Source of the DNA: Isoetes taiwanensis
Taxonomy: Eukaryota > Streptophyta > Lycopodiopsida > Isoetales > Isoetaceae
Length of the DNA: 64,000 bases
Direction: 5' to 3'
NCBI GenBank assembly: GCA_021234155.1
Contig: JAJEKV010000658.1
Span: 1 to 64,000, forward strand
How positions within the stretch are numbered: the stretch's first letter is position 1; each line of letters opens with the position of its first letter. Below, in pieces: positions 1 to 13,859 of the stretch. A model generated the notes under the pieces. That model was given only the letters and a program-made list of their open reading frames with translations, did no database searches and had not been told where the DNA came from. The position numbers were made by a program, and so were the translations under genes.

Positions 1-3000
1 TGAGTGCAATGGTGCACTTAGTATTTCTTAGGCTGGGGATTTTGGATGACATATTTATGCCTAAGGGCATTGATAAATAAGGTTAAGGCATTAGTCGCTA
101 TAATATATTTTTATCTAAAACAAACTCATGGGCAAAACATTTAAGCCTAAGCACAAATTAGCTCTATTGTTTTAGGTCCATATGGCATCATAAAAAACAA
201 AGATGCAAGGATGATTTCTTTTGTTTTTGCGCCACTCACTTCACTCATTCTCAAATGCCCTGGGAGCAATTAAGCCAAACGATTTCTTGATGCCTTAATG
301 GTGGCATTCCCCATAGGGCATGAAAAGCCTTCAATTTCGCCATTTTGCGCTTGTTGAGTTTAAGCTTTTTTGATATTTTTGCAATATTTTGCTACCAATA
401 GCATGGTTTCATTATCCATATCCGAGTCCTTTGTTTGCATTTAAGAACCAAGTTGGTTTAAGAACCAAGTTGGTTACATGACCAAACGTAGAGCAGAAAA
501 CCATGGCATTGTTGTTTTCGCATCGCGGCATCTTGTAAGCCTATCGCAAACCAACTGCCCCATACCAAGCCATCAATTATCCTTGGAATTTGATGCAACC
601 AACTACTCATACCAAGCCATCAATTATCCTTAGGAATTTTGATGGAACTCTCAATTGACACTATTTTTTTTTGCAATTTTCCATTATCCCAAAAAATTTC
701 TCTTCCCAATTCTGATTGGCAGAGTGCACTTTAACCTTGCTTAATACTAGAAAGCCGATTCAATTCAACTTTGTGCTATAGATCCTCTATGTTGTTTAAT
801 AAGTATGTATTTTACATATTTTCTTGCCCATTTTCGAAGCCAAGCATCATAATTCTATTGTTTTGCCATATCTAATATGTGTTTGCTGTAACCTAATTTC
901 GATGGGTATTCTATCAATATTGTGGATTGATGGGTATTCTATCAATATTGCATTGTGGATTGATGGGTATTCTATCGGTATTGTGGATTGATGCTCACAG
1001 GATGGTTTCTAGCCTATGTTTGAGGTGGTCCATATCAATACATAATTGGCTTTCGACTTTTTTAATGGTTCTAATAACCATTAAGACTAGAACGCTTCTG
1101 TGCGGCGATCAAGCATTAGTCATGGATGTGTGAAGGCATTTATGTGCGGTAGTCATGGTCATGTTGTGAACATGCTTAATGCATTTAAGACAATATATGT
1201 TTAGGTGCAAAAACGATATATATAGGGAACAAACTTTACCTTTAAAGTGTACACACATAATATAAAGTTCAAAAACAAAATCGTAAACGTCAAACTCAAT
1301 GGAACCACATCATGAAGAACCTATCCCAAAGAACTCTTATTCTGCATGGAAATGGTGGCTGCACTATGTCTCCAAGTCCGGAACACTCCCTAGGACGTTG
1401 CTCCAATGCTACCTCCAATGCTACCTCCTATAATTTATATCCCCCACCCCTCCCACTTTTTTTGGTCGAGTAGCTCACAATTGTCCGCTTATGCACTCTT
1501 AGTCATTGTAAAAAGTTGTTGAGATAGATGCAAACATTATCACTGAGTTATTGCCCCCTATGTGTGTCTAAATTAAAGTGCATTTTAAATAATCATTCAA
1601 TCTTGCTCTTTTAGATAATTCTAGATAGATGCATGGAATGTCGATGCATGGTCTATAACGGACTATCCCGCATGAATCTACTCCTTCCATCCATATATAC
1701 TTGCTCAAACTTCTATTGGAGTTATCCTAATTAAACATAAGTAGAAATGTGTGCTGGGGATGATGAAAAAATAGCAAAACAGTTATTATTGAAAATTAAG
1801 AGTAAGAAAGCATAACTGTGATTTTGCCCTTGCTCATAAGTATAATTTCACATATTTTTGCAAATTCTATGTTGGTAGTAGAGTGTGAATAAGAAACTGT
1901 AATTGCTTGGATGCCTTAGAATGAACTTATTAAAAACTCGTAACCTTAAACTTTAAATCTGTAAATCTTGTACAATAATTGTTGCATGTCATGGTGTTCT
2001 GTGTTAATCAGAGCTACATCTATTCTGTATCGTTCGATGACTTGCATTGTATTGGCTTCTTTGTCAGTTTCTACAGAATATCATATTACCATACTCAATG
2101 TTTCCTCAATCCCAAAATCAATCTCCTCAAAGTTTAGCAAAGAAAATCAGAAGTCATTGGGTGGTAAATTCAGAACGTTCTAACCAGCAATATGTTGGGT
2201 TCAATAAATGGAAGCAGATCAATCAATAAATAATTAAGACATCCATTAGGAGTTACAGAATGAAACAATCTAACGAAGTAAAGACCAACATATATGTACA
2301 ACTCATCATGCTAATGTTTTTGCTGATAGAAAAGTACGCAGTTGAAAAATGACACTTCACGAGGACTCTACAGATGAAGATACTCCTCGTGAAAGCTTCC
2401 CAAGCCTGCAGAAAAGGATAAATGACTTAGATTAGAATAGACCAAAGAACAATAAATGAACACACTTGCAATTAAACCCTCGGCACTCTCCAAATCGTGA
2501 ATGACCATTTTCTAGTGGAAGATGACTCTTTAAAACAAAAAAAGAAGAACCTAAGTCCTGGTACAATGCACTACTAATAGTACATCTCTTTAAATTAAAG
2601 AGATAATGATACAACAGATAATACCATGTAAGATTAAATTAAAAAGGACAAATGTCCAATAGTAAACATGCAAGATCAAATTCAAATTATGTGTTCTTGT
2701 GCATCATTATACATTAGTTGCAAATGCGTACCTTGAAAGGATAAGTGCTTCTAGCTTTGACAACATATAATACACTTCAATACAACCAAAACCCTTAGGA
2801 CAGACAAACATTAAATTCATGTGCAACAACCTGCAACCACTTCAAGAGAAGGAAACTAAAACACTGGTTCAACCAAATACCACTCATATAATGAAGAACA
2901 AAACATCAAATATAAAAGAAAATAATTATTAAAATTGGCATATAAAAACACCTTTAGATAGAGGCAACCTAGGATATTCTGAAATCTATCTAACCTTCAG

Positions 3001-5050
3001 ACCATATATGTCAATGATTTAACCTTATGGACCTTGGGCACATAAAAATACTAAATCCACAAAATGCAACAAAAAGGGTTGGGAAATATTTTTGCTGCGT
3101 GGTGACTTCTGTAGAATCCGAAGTTATGAACAAAATCAGTGAGTGAACAACTATAACAATGTAAATACAAAATAGATTTGATTGTGAGAAAGGCATGCCA
3201 ACTGGCAATAGTGATCTGAAAATATGGATAAAATCTGAGATGTTCAAAGGTTCTTCTTCTTCTTCTAGAATTCTGCCCTAAATCTCTGTTTATTCATAAT
3301 CTTTTCAAATTGGTCCCTCTTTTGCCTGCACAGGTTTAAGAATCTAAATAAATGAATCGTAGGATGCTTCAAGCACCAAGAAAGAAATGGAAAGATGGAT
3401 TGTATTTCGAGCAAAGCAACCTGGAACAGATCTGCAATATTATTGCAAAGGATCTACATGAAAAAAAATTTACCAAGAAAAGAGAGTTCAGCTATCTAAA
3501 TGCTTCATGATCCTAATAGGTTCGCGATCCTTGAAGAAAACAAAATTGTTGAAGAAGCCCTCGCGACATTAAGCCGATTGATGCAGTTCTGATGCGCCAA
3601 ACCATGGGGCTATGCAGATGAGCTCATCCTCAGAAATGAAGAAAGCAATTTTTAAAATAGAATAGAAGACTTGACTTTGCAATGAATAAGGTAGGTTGGC
3701 AACCAGCACCCTGCAAGAGGTAGGGGAGAGGGAAGCTTGGCACAGAAATCAAAGACCGTCCATTTTATTATATAAAGGAGAGGCAACCTAAAGGCAACTT
3801 GGATATTTTATTGAACAGAGCACACACAACCCTTTGACTCAATATGAAAAGCATAACTATTGGACATTCTACCCTAAACCCTTATTATGCGTACTTTGGC
3901 AAAATGAAATAATAAATAGAAATAAAAATGCTAACTAACCTTGCAAGAGCAATCGAATGACCAGCCAAATGCGCCTTCTTTGATTATAATGAATACAACT
4001 TGATTTTATCTCTGCAAGACCACAAAAACATCACGCTTAATCTTTTTATGCATGTGCAGACATAACAGTAGACATAATAGAACTCATATAAAATGATAAA
4101 ACCAGAAGCTATTTAAGCAGTGATCCAGCTAACACTTGAAGAATATTTTGAAGAGCAACATGCTATTTTTGAGAAGCCCTGGGCTTAATCCTACATATAT
4201 GCTCTGGAGCTTAGCAAAGCTTGTAGCTAAGGAAGAGACACCAGCCAAAATTTAAGGTCGGGTACAAAACCTTGAAAATCGAAAGCTGAGATTTGATAAT
4301 CAAAACCACCATTACTGTAAACTTCATTGCAGACTGGTAGATGTATGTGCGGGCAGAAAACAAATATCATGCATATATCATGCTTTCCAATAGTGAGAAC
4401 CTGTCTGGCACACATGCAACCTTACTCTACATAACTACAATAGCACCATTCAAAAGCTAATCTTACTCTACATAGCCATTATAAATTCAGCTACCTCAAA
4501 ATGCCACATCTTTGTAATTACATTTGTGCACATCAGGAGGATTCACCATAGGCAGAATAAAATGGTGCAAAACATAATGGCCACCATGGGCAAGAATCTG
4601 CAGATCATAACAGATTAGGGATGCTCAAAGTGGCATTTAAAGATCACTAAACACTTTACAAATGATACTTCAACAACAAAAGCCTAGAAGTTTACACATG
4701 AACATGATTACCCTGTTTTGAACATTTTAATGCCTTGTGAAGAAGATGGAAAGTGTACCTGCATAGTACCTCTTGAAAAGGCAAGACTAACCCGCCGTAG
4801 GCCATCCATTGGAGAGAAAATCCACAAAGCCCAATTTATGATTCATCATTACAAACCAAGGCAGGCCTGGCGTAACAAAAAAGTGCCCCAGTTTCTCATC
4901 CAAGGGCACAAGTTTGAGGGGATGCTTTGAGACCCCTTGCAAGACTGGCACTATCTGCTTGTGGTTTTGGCCTAGATTAAAAAGGCCAGCACTTCTAATT
5001 ACCTGAAAAAATGAATTTGTATACATTTGCAAAGGATAAGCTATAGAATG
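1..5050. other. AT-rich intergenic DNA, no supported gene
   Basis: I see no ORF with recognisable protein character and no convincing exon chain before about 5,059. The sequence is AT-rich with short homopolymers. The only structure I can support is the short tandem repeat at 901-992. Possible 3' exons of the minus-strand gene at 5.06-5.8 kb may extend into 2.4-5.0 kb, but I could not follow their phase. Confidence 0.5.
901..992. repeat. Three-copy short tandem repeat
   Basis: The motif GATGGGTATTCTATCAATAT starts at 901, 929 and 962. The third copy differs slightly. Spacing is 28 and 33 bases because the middle copy carries a 5-base insertion. The small ORF over it is only a by-product of the repeat. 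Confidence 0.85.
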
Positions 5051-5058
5051 ATGCACAC

Positions 5059-5797
5059 CTTCTTGTGAAAAGATATGCTTCATCTGACCACCATACCAGA
5101 TTGCAGCCATGTTTGCAGCCAGTCTCTTCCCTGTATGTTATATCAGAAAGATAAAAGTTTGTTATGAGGATGCAAAATCTTGTGGCTCCCTTAGCTTACA
5201 TATGGAACTTTGGAATGAAAATGATAGCCTTCACAACTTTATGTAAAATAAAGCCAAGAGTACCTTCTTGATAGCGAAGCCGTTTGAGTGCACCTCTGGA
5301 GCATCGTTTACCTGCATCGACTTGAAGGAACGTGTGCGCCGATTTGAAGGGGGAAGCTGATATGAAGAAGAGCGTTGGAAGGGATGTCGATCTGGAAGCC
5401 GATACGAAGAAGAGCATCGGAAGAAAAACTCAAAATGTAGAAAAATTACTGAAAATGAGAGATGTGATTTCAAAAAACAAAATGTCCAGGCACAAAAACC
5501 AATCCCCTCTTTTAAAAAAGAAGATATTCATACCTTGCTCCATGATATCAATGTCTGAACATCCTTTATCCACATAATCTGTATCTTTTATCATTATAAT
5601 AGACAAACCTGTGATATCATAAACTTAATTAGCATGCAGAACATTCACAGTCTTACATTCAACAAAGGAATAAACAACGCAAAGAGCTTCTCAACATATA
5701 TATTCTGAAGCATCTTTAATTGTCTATAGGCCTGCCAAACCGTTCTTAACATGAATGGTTTGTCATCTACTTCTCTGCCATTGCTGTGAGAATGCTT
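5059..5797 (-). CDS. Candidate split host gene, exons of unknown protein
   Basis: Four minus-strand segments look like exons: 5657-5797 (47 codons), 5534-5608, 5264-5311 and 5059-5130. Each has an AG acceptor and a GT donor. The last three join in consistent phase, each junction completing a glycine codon, and give an open peptide containing ALKRLRYQEG and MAAIWYGGQMKHIF. The 47-codon exon ends in phase 0 while the next needs phase 1, so a small exon is missing, a splice site is misjudged, or the gene is broken. I could not carry the frame past 5,059. I do not recognise the family. A purely chance chain is possible but less likely given the matched phases. Confidence 0.4.
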
Positions 5798-6032
5798 CTG
5801 AAACAGTAGGATGAAAAACATGGATAAATCTGGAGTAAACTTTAATGCAGGTAAATAAGAATCTAAATCTCTAAAACCAACTGGGTTGGATACGATAGAA
5901 GCGAGGGAATTAAACAACACAAAATCTATATATAAAATAGGCCCTGTGAAATCCTAGAAATAAGAAGAATAAATCAGTTGCCTTTGCTCCTCAACTTACA
6001 CAAAGTGAAAGCCTAAAAAGCCGAGCTTTTTC

Positions 6033-6090
6033 AAAGAAACTGAAGCTGAAATCATGTTCCCAAAAGAAACTGAAGCTGAAATCATGTTCC
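6033..6090. repeat. Perfect 30-bp direct duplication
   Basis: AAGAAACTGAAGCTGAAATC and its following bases occur at 6033-6060 and again at 6063-6090, a 30-base period with a near-identical second copy. It makes a duplicated HDFSFSFF-like peptide in one minus-strand frame, which I take as incidental. Confidence 0.8.
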
Positions 6091-6643
6091 TGTTTGCAGA
6101 CGAATGCCAAGAAGAAAAAGTTGTTGGCCCTGCATTTCACAACAAAGAAATACTTTAGCATGATGTTAATGCATTTCTGGAGGACGGTCAAGCAGGCATA
6201 TAAATGGCAATAAATATACTTGTGATGCTGCTCATATTCAGAGAAAGGATAAAAATGAGCAATATATATTTCAAGCAATATATCAGAGAATGGCAAAGAA
6301 AATGCTTAATAACTGCTGCCATTGGCTTCAACATACCCGGCTGCTTGGTTTTCCAATCTCGTTACATTTTTGGTTATGAAGCCATGTATTATGGCTACGC
6401 AAGAATCGTGTAGATCTCACGATTGAATACTTGGTTGTTGCTCTGCGAAAAGCAAGCAAGACAATAGAAAAGATATTCGAAATGTAAAAGATAAGATCAT
6501 GCACACACACCCAATCTCCCCCAAGTTTCACAGTAACGGACCAGGCCCATCGCCGCTCTGTGCCTCTCCTTCCCGCTCAAAAGTTGAACAGCTAGGCTGG
6601 GAGAAAACCAGACGTAGACTTCGAAAATAATCCCGCAAGAGAG

Positions 6644-6661
6644 AACGCCGCATGCGGCGTT
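6644..6661. repeat. Perfect 18-bp GC palindrome
   Basis: AACGCCGCATGCGGCGTT equals its own reverse complement. A further half copy (ACATGCGGCGTT) follows directly. A related GCATGCGGCGTTAT occurs near 15,840, so it may belong to a repeated element end rather than a regulatory site. Confidence 0.7.
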
Positions 6662-7029
6662 ACATGCGGCGTTCAGGCTCACAAACCAAAGCCCTCCCAA
6701 AATAAAAAGAAGATTTAAAAAGGTGAGCACCTGGAAATAGGGTGGCTCACCATCAATTTGAAAAAAGCAACCGCAAAAGCTGCTCTTTGGGCCGGATCGG
6801 CTGCCGCTCGATTATCTTCTTAGAGATGGTTTGGGGCACAATCATCTGTATAAAATTTGGAGACCGCGTGTTTTTGCCCGTTGGCGGGGATTCCTCCGAC
6901 AAGCCGGTGGCGATAAAGGAGAGGCGGAAGCGGACCCAAGGGGGCTTCGTGGTCATCAGCTCACGCACCGGATTTTTCAAGTGAAAAAGCCAAAAGCTTC
7001 GAGGGTTTCGGGATGTGCGAAATCATAGA

Positions 7030-10000
7030 TTATGGAAAAACAATTTGGCGAACTAAGTTAAAGCTACATGAATCGATCTTTTCAGCGCATCGATCTCACC
7101 CGAATCGCCTTAACCAACCGATTTGGATCGGGAATCAGTATCCATCTCCTTGATAACTTGCATCCTCGATTTTGCCATAAGTTTTGCCCATCCCCTTCTT
7201 CTAACGCCTCTATAATACCTTGGAAGCTCTTCCCGCAAGCTCTACCACCGCAAATGGGTTTTCGATTTTTGCTCAGCAGTGCTGGATTTCTGATTGGCGT
7301 GGGTTGTGGAGTTGCGCCTTCATATTGAAGCGGGGCAAAGTTGCAAACTCAAAATCAGCCGAGAACATGCACCAACAAATCAAACCCCTTTCTCATATCC
7401 CACGGTAAAAAGCCGGCCATGTTTTGGTTCTCACCTTGTATTTCCAATGCTCGTGCTATGTAACAGTGTGTCAAATTCATTTGCCTATTCTCATAACCTA
7501 TTATCGAGACAATACATCCAATTTCTAGAATTTGGAGATGGTGCGGGCAAAAAAACCAAGCAATTTAACAATTCAATAATCGACCGCTCATGCCTTTTAA
7601 GGCGAGGAGGCTTTGAGGATGGTGGGCCGACCACAACTTTAAATTCGTAGCTTAGAAACTTAAAATTAAACTCGGCATAACTTCGTAACTCGGATAAGTC
7701 ATTACCTGCCAAGCGTGATTGGGAGAGCTTTGGGCGGCTTTAAAAGCAGAGAGGGCTTCCGGTTGTGTGCATCATCGTATCCTTGCTCGGGGAGAGGCGA
7801 GCGAGGCTTGGGAGGGAGCTCTTGCGGAAACAAATCAGTCGGTCTGCGATGCGGAACAAAAAGCGGCAAATTAAATTCTAATTTGGGCCATTTTTTTAGG
7901 AAAGTTGGATATTTATAATTCCAAAAAGGGGGCTAGTAATTTTATATATAGGAAGATTTTTTAAATAATCACAAAAGTGAATTGTATTTATATTTTTAAA
8001 TAATCACAAAAAGACTCGTTAAGAGGAGTATCCACCCTTTTAGCCTAGAGCTAATCTCTCTCGGTCGGTGGAGTAGTCATCCAAGTGCGTGGTTTGATGG
8101 CGCCTCGGTGTCGGTATGCGGTTGCGATTGGATGGCTCTCCGGCAATGTTTGCGAGATCCCTCGCCGACCCAGCGCCCCATGTCATGCTCTAGACCTTCA
8201 TTCATATCATGCTTTGCTTCCTATAAAACCAAAAAGAATATGGTGTTAATGTAGTTCATAAAATTATAATAATTTTCTACTAGCGCCCCCGCATTCATGA
8301 AGTGGGGCCGGTTCCTCGTCGTATATAGCTGTTGTCTGGATAAAGCGACTCCACATTAAGGTGGCTACTTATGCGTCTTTGCTTGTTGGGGAAACCCGTA
8401 TAGATGTTCCTATGACAATATAGCGAGTATTAGCTAGTGACATTTAAAGTTCTTATTAAAATTAATGTGAACTAATATAGCTCTTACGAATCTATAGAAA
8501 CCCTTACCGTGCCAGGGGGCCAAATGAGGCGGCTTTTCGCTCACTTTTAGTTGCTTTGTCGGTCGAGCTCTATGTTTGTTTACGGATCCTTTGCGCGTTC
8601 GAATGCAATCGATTGCAAGGCACACAACATTATCACAAGTTAAAGTGAGCGAATGACAAAAAAAAAAATACCTTGATATCTTCCTTGTGGAGATTAAGTG
8701 GTTTAGGGACTTTTGACCAATCGCCTCCTTCTTTTTCGCAAAGTCTGCTTCAGGTTCCTTGACCACATGGTGCCTTTGACATAAATCGATAGATCAGCGC
8801 CAATATCAAAATAATAAAAACAAGACTATGACTAGGTCATGTACCTCCTTTTTTGGTATAAGCTCGCCCATCATCGAGTGAGCTTCTTCGGTCGCCTTTG
8901 CTTTTTCTATCTCTTAGGAAACTACTGTTTCATTTTATTTTTGGCAGCTCTCTATTTGGCGTTGGTCATAAGCGCCGAGCCACTCCCTATACGGGGAGGC
9001 CATAAGCGAGAGATATTATTTGTGACCGCGTCCCTCGATTGTAGTATAAAGACACTTCCCTCATCATCCTTCTTAGGAAGGCGTCTCTGAAGCATAAATG
9101 GTGGGTATATAAAAGCGTGTTTATGTCTCAAGGGTCAATATACATATCCGACTAGGGCATCCCGATTAAGAACCTTTTGAGCACTTTACAATGTATTCTA
9201 AGTGAAGAGAATGAACAAAACAACAAATTTAGATGACAAAGTACTAATATTTGGGTTGATATCTTAAATAATATGTTCACATAACTTACATCAAAAATTA
9301 TTATTAATATGATAGTCGGGTACATTGAGGGCCAAATCACCCGCAGACTTACGTGTCTAAAACAAAGCAAAAATGGGCTCTTCTTGGTGACACGTGGGCG
9401 TCGTCGGGATCCTTCCCTCTCCAAGTCGGCGGCGACCATGTTCTTGGATCCGAACCATGTGATGATCGTCGCGATCTTGAGCGTTGTGAGTCTGTTGCTC
9501 CACTACTTCTTGACACAGGAAGTAATGAGAGAATGAGCATCTTTAACATCTTTTGCAACCAAAGAAATGTTTGTGCGTAGTGGATATATATTTACCTGTT
9601 GAAATCGCCTCCAAGTTCCTTGCATTAGAAAAATCTGTTCCCGTCTCTTGCCTAGAGCGGGGAGTCCATACTCGTCTAGCGATCTCGATATTCTCGAGAG
9701 CGTGGGGTAGATAATCAACACTATATCGTTGGGGAATAGGGCGGGAGGCACCCTAGCGGCGTTGGTGTCAAAGAAAAAAATATGTTGCAATTTGGTCTCT
9801 CGGTGGGAGACATGTTTTGCGAGGCGGGGGCGGCGGAGGGCTGCGAAGCACAAATATCATGCAAAAACAATTCATTTATTTATTATTTTTGTAAAAAGCT
9901 ATCTTAATCATAGATACCGGATCGGGGCGTTTTCATCAGGTGGACCTTCTGGCGTCTGGAGCAGGAACAGCGGAGGCTAGGGCGTGAATCGAACCTTAAT

Positions 10001-10890
10001 CTTAAAATGGAGTTCCCAACTATTATACTTGTACTTTTTTACTTGCTTTACTTTGTTTATCAAATTTATTTTACATGGAAATTATAAACCTTAAATACCA
10101 ACACATATTGGCGATTACAAAGTACAATCAGAGCACTAGAATCTAGAAACTAAATGATTTCAACTTCTAGACTTGTAAATTTATGATTCCGACTTGTTTC
10201 CTTGTTAAAAGCTGCATTGATTTCGACTTTGTTTCTTGATCAAAAAACTTCGAGGCGTCACTATCTTCGCCATATCCACCATGAATTTATTTTAGGTTTT
10301 ATTTTCTTGTAAAATTTAACTTTTAGGTCATTTGATAATGTTGAAATTTTATTTTCTTTTCCCATGTTGGGAGCGTTGTATTAGGGCGGGAGGAGCAGGT
10401 TCCCAATGGCGAGATGAGCAACACACTTTGGGAGCGTGGGGAGAAGTTCAGGGCGCCTCAAGCATGGGAGCGGCGTGTTGGAGCAGGGCGAGTTCGGGCG
10501 AGGGGTTCGGGTATCTATGATCTTAATACCCAAACCTGCTGGTGTAGTGGCGGGTGGAGCTTTGGCTTCTTGAACATCGGACGATTGCCCCTATCTCGTG
10601 AAGTCCTCCTCCTATTTTCTCTAAACTCGTCCCTTTCATCTACACAACAAATTAAAACTCCATGCATAAACTCACATACCTAATTAGAGGGTAAAGGGTA
10701 TAATAAAAACTATATAAATACTTACGTTAGATCTTGTCATTCTCAAATGCGATTGCGATTACCTCTATTCATCGCCGAGAAAAAAGCACACCTAGATCAA
10801 AAAGAAATTGTCGATTTGCAGTGCATTGCATGCATTTAGGCGTTGGTGAGCTTGATGGGATGGCATTACGATCTTCGGATCTTGGTGACC
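7030..10890. other. Non-coding stretch
   Basis: Composition shifts between AT-rich blocks and CG-containing blocks. The ORFs here are short, overlap on several frames and resemble nothing I know. I support no gene, RNA or complete mobile element. Confidence 0.45.
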
Positions 10891-10892
10891 TT

Positions 10893-11066
10893 TCTTTCTT
10901 TCCGGTGAAAAGAATGATACATTATCCTTGGATTTTATAGTCTTGGACTAATGAGCTCCCATTAGCGTCGCGGTGACCACCTCGCTTTCTTTCCGGTGAA
11001 AGAATGATACATTATCCTTGGATTTATAGTCTTGGACTAATGAGCTCCCATTAGTATCACGGTAGA
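10893..11066. repeat. Two-copy tandem duplication, about 89 bp
   Basis: The block beginning TTTCTTTCCGGTGAAA and ending at ATGAGCTCCCATTAG occurs twice in a row, from about 10,896 and again from about 10,985. There are single-base indels (an extra A and an extra T in the first copy). Confidence 0.8.
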
Positions 11067-11327
11067 CCATTGTACTTAAAATATCTTATCGGGGCCTATT
11101 GTGGAGCCTTTGTAATAAGGTCTTAGGCGTTTCTTTATAAAATTTAGCCTAGAACTGGGGCCTTCTCTCCTATAGTATCCTATGGAGAAAAAGTTGAGAG
11201 AGGTTTTAAATCTTGGGCTAGAGTGCGGTACATTGCTTATCATGGATTGGAGAAGTGATAGTTTGGACTCCTTTGTATGTGATAAACACTCTTATCTTTT
11301 GAATACAATACGGATCATTCTGCCTTC

Positions 11328-11351
11328 AAAAAAAAAAAAAAAAAAAAAAAA
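11328..11351 (+). repeat. 24-base A tract, possible retroposon tail
   Basis: An uninterrupted run of about 24 A follows a non-coding stretch. This would fit the 3' tail of a retroposed sequence on the plus strand, but I could not define its 5' end or a target duplication. A similar 18-base A run is at 13,826-13,843. Confidence 0.4.
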
Positions 11352-11934
11352 CATTTGATAACCATAAATGATATTGGTTGCAATAATAGAATGAAGCCTT
11401 ACAAACCATACGGATGAAAAATAGTATTTTCATGGTTGAAATGTGCCACCAATGAGCCCGGCGGAGACTTTCTGCCGATCTTGGCAGGCGTCTTGGCCGG
11501 GGAGGAGGTGGAGGCGCCTCTGCGCCATGAATATTGCATCGGAGAAAGAGGGCCACAATGAGGAAGGCTGCTAAGAATTGAGCCTCGCCATGACTATATA
11601 TATTAATTTGAACATAACGAGAATTAGCGAGAGAAAAGCTTTGAACAAGTGTCTTTGAATAAATACCTAAATTTATATTCTTATCTTCTTATTTATATTA
11701 GAAAAGTATCTCGTATATATGTATGGGGTGCATATCGAACTCTAGGTTGCCATATTATCGGGGCCATGTATCATGTCATACAGAACCCTAAATTATCCCC
11801 GTGGCATTTTTAGTGCCCATCATCATGGCTCGTTGCGTGTGGCACATCATCAAACCCTAGGTTGTGTCGCGTCGTGACTTTCTATTGCCACATCATAGTA
11901 AGTGCCATATCATCAAACTCTAGCTTGGTGTGCC

Positions 11935-11975
11935 ACATCATCAAACCCTAGATTTATCTAGGGGTTTGATGATGT
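11935..11975. repeat. Imperfect inverted repeat around CATCATCAAACCCTAG
   Basis: The left arm ACATCATCAAACCCTAGA (from 11,935) pairs with TCTAGGGGTTTGATGATGT ending at 11,975, with one bulged base and a loop of a few bases. Further direct copies of CATCATCAAACCCTAG lie just upstream at about 11,850 and 11,910, so the hairpin is part of a small repeat cluster. Confidence 0.65.
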
Positions 11976-12930
11976 AACCTAAAACCTAGGGTTTGGCGTC
12001 TGTGCGACACTTTATCTACAAGTTATGATTAATAATTTATTTACCATTAATAATAATTTTTTGATTAATAAATTACTTTTTCATTAGTAATTTTGAATAA
12101 AAACATTTATTGGTTGCAACAAGCCTCAAATAGGAAGACAAAATTATATTAATCACTTCTTGCAAGCATTTTAACGATGGCTTAGCCATCTCAAAGTGGA
12201 TCACCACACTTCATATGTCGTCTCTCTCTCTCACAACTATATCGGGAAGAAAGCCACTTTTTTTGAACACATCGACGGCCTTGAGCAATAGATGGGCGAT
12301 CCATGTGCACCAGCTCTCTATCCATCATCATTTGGACCTTCATATGTTGGATGATGTCCAATGTGCTAGAAGTATCGGTCGGTTGGGTTTATCTCAACAC
12401 ACAACCCCATAAGCCGCATTGCTGGACAAAATCAAAGGAGCATCGTAAATGTAGCCCGGGGAATATATGTCCGGATATCTCATGCCCCATGATGCTTGGT
12501 CATCGATGATGATGTAAAACTCTCTTCTCCCACCAAGGATATCGCACCGTTCCATCTTGTAGTGTATAGCGGCTCTTCAATTTGGGCATTAAGCTCCTTG
12601 CAAAAAAAAAAAGCGGGGGGCCGTGTCCCAATCACCAATAGCCACCCCACATTTGTAAGTCATCAAAATGGAGTTTGACCCTTTTGCAATTGAGCTTTGT
12701 GTGTGTCAACTGGAGGCGTGGATGGCATAGACTCATACGCAAGGCGAGAGCTATTTCGGGGCGCGTGCTTATACACGAGTCTCATTTTGGCTTTCCACTC
12801 CGCACTTATCTTCATATCAGCCCTTCTTGGAGCACTATGCATTGCATTTGACCATCTCCTATAAGAAGAAATTGGCTCGGAAGATGGTCAAGTAATTACG
12901 CAAAGGTTCCTCCATTCATGAATGGCAAGA

Positions 12931-13299
12931 CTACCATTGGTCCTGTGGCTCATCTCCCACAAAGACCTCGGGGGGCAAGTCAAGAGGGTGTGGCCAATCT
13001 TTGGACTTGGGCTCTTGAAAGCGGATATACTTGTCAGCCAACAACCATGATGCAGCTCTATCTTGGCCTCTCCACACAATGCCAGTATAATAATCATCTT
13101 GATTAAAGTACAGGGTTCCCAAGATCTGGATTTGGTATATCTGGCAGTCTTGTTTACTACCAATGCACTTTACAACTCCAACAACATCCACAGGAATGCT
13201 GTCAATAAATGCAGCACATTTATCATGAGCATGTAATGATAATCTAGCCCCTGCACCAATAGAGCTCCCACCATGGATAAGACTATCTAACTCCTTCAC
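12931..13299 (-). CDS. Hypothetical protein fragment, about 122 residues
   Basis: An open minus-strand frame ends in TAG at 12,931 and gives balanced amino-acid use, including PVDVVGVVKCIGS, DDYYTGIVWRGQDRAASWLL and an acidic proline-rich end PPEVFVGDEPQDQW. It has no ATG at the upstream end, where the frame is closed by a stop near 13,303. It may therefore be a terminal exon or a pseudogene fragment. I do not recognise the family. Nothing around it suggests a mobile element, apart from poor-quality repeats on both sides. Confidence 0.3.
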   Translation of the reverse strand: MKELDSLIHGGSSIGAGARLSLHAHDKCAAFIDSIPVDVVGVVKCIGSKQDCQIYQIQILGTLYFNQDDYYTGIVWRGQDRAASWLLADKYIRFQEPKSKDWPHPLDLPPEVFVGDEPQDQW

Positions 13300-13859
13300 T
13301 GTTCATCATTGGGGCGCTCTTGGCCATCTTGTGATCTTTGCGTGGGACCTTTGCGCCGCCGAATTAGCCCATCGTCCCGTATGCCTCGACATAGGGGCTC
13401 ATAAGTGGCACTTTATATAAAGTAGCATCCTCAATTACGGCTCGGGATTGCAAACCCAAGACTTTAAGTTCTTTCTCATCATATCTTCCAACTCGGACTC
13501 ATGCTTCGGCCACCTCCCACATAATTGAGGCCACCGACATTCTTTCTCAAGCGATGCAACAAAGCGGTTAATTCGATCATCGGTTTGCATATGTCGTTCG
13601 GATCGATCTGTGCGCATATTTGATTGATGAGGATGCACCTAATTTCACTAAGCATCTGTCCTTCACGAGGCCATTTTTATGCCTACAAACAAAACAAAAT
13701 AATGAATACAAAAGCCAAGCATGCACAAAATGCAACAAATGCAATATCAAACATATATGGAGACCATATAATCATTACTTATAACCGCCCTATGGCGACT
13801 AATACCTTATCAGATCCCCCCTCCCAAAAAAAAAAAAAAAAAAGAAACAAGAAAAACTA

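Noticed and set aside
4787-5058. Extension of the 107-codon minus-strand ORF as one exon
   Set aside because: It runs in frame past a plausible donor at 5,059, but the downstream part has no clear protein family and I could not decide, so only the spliced exon is reported.
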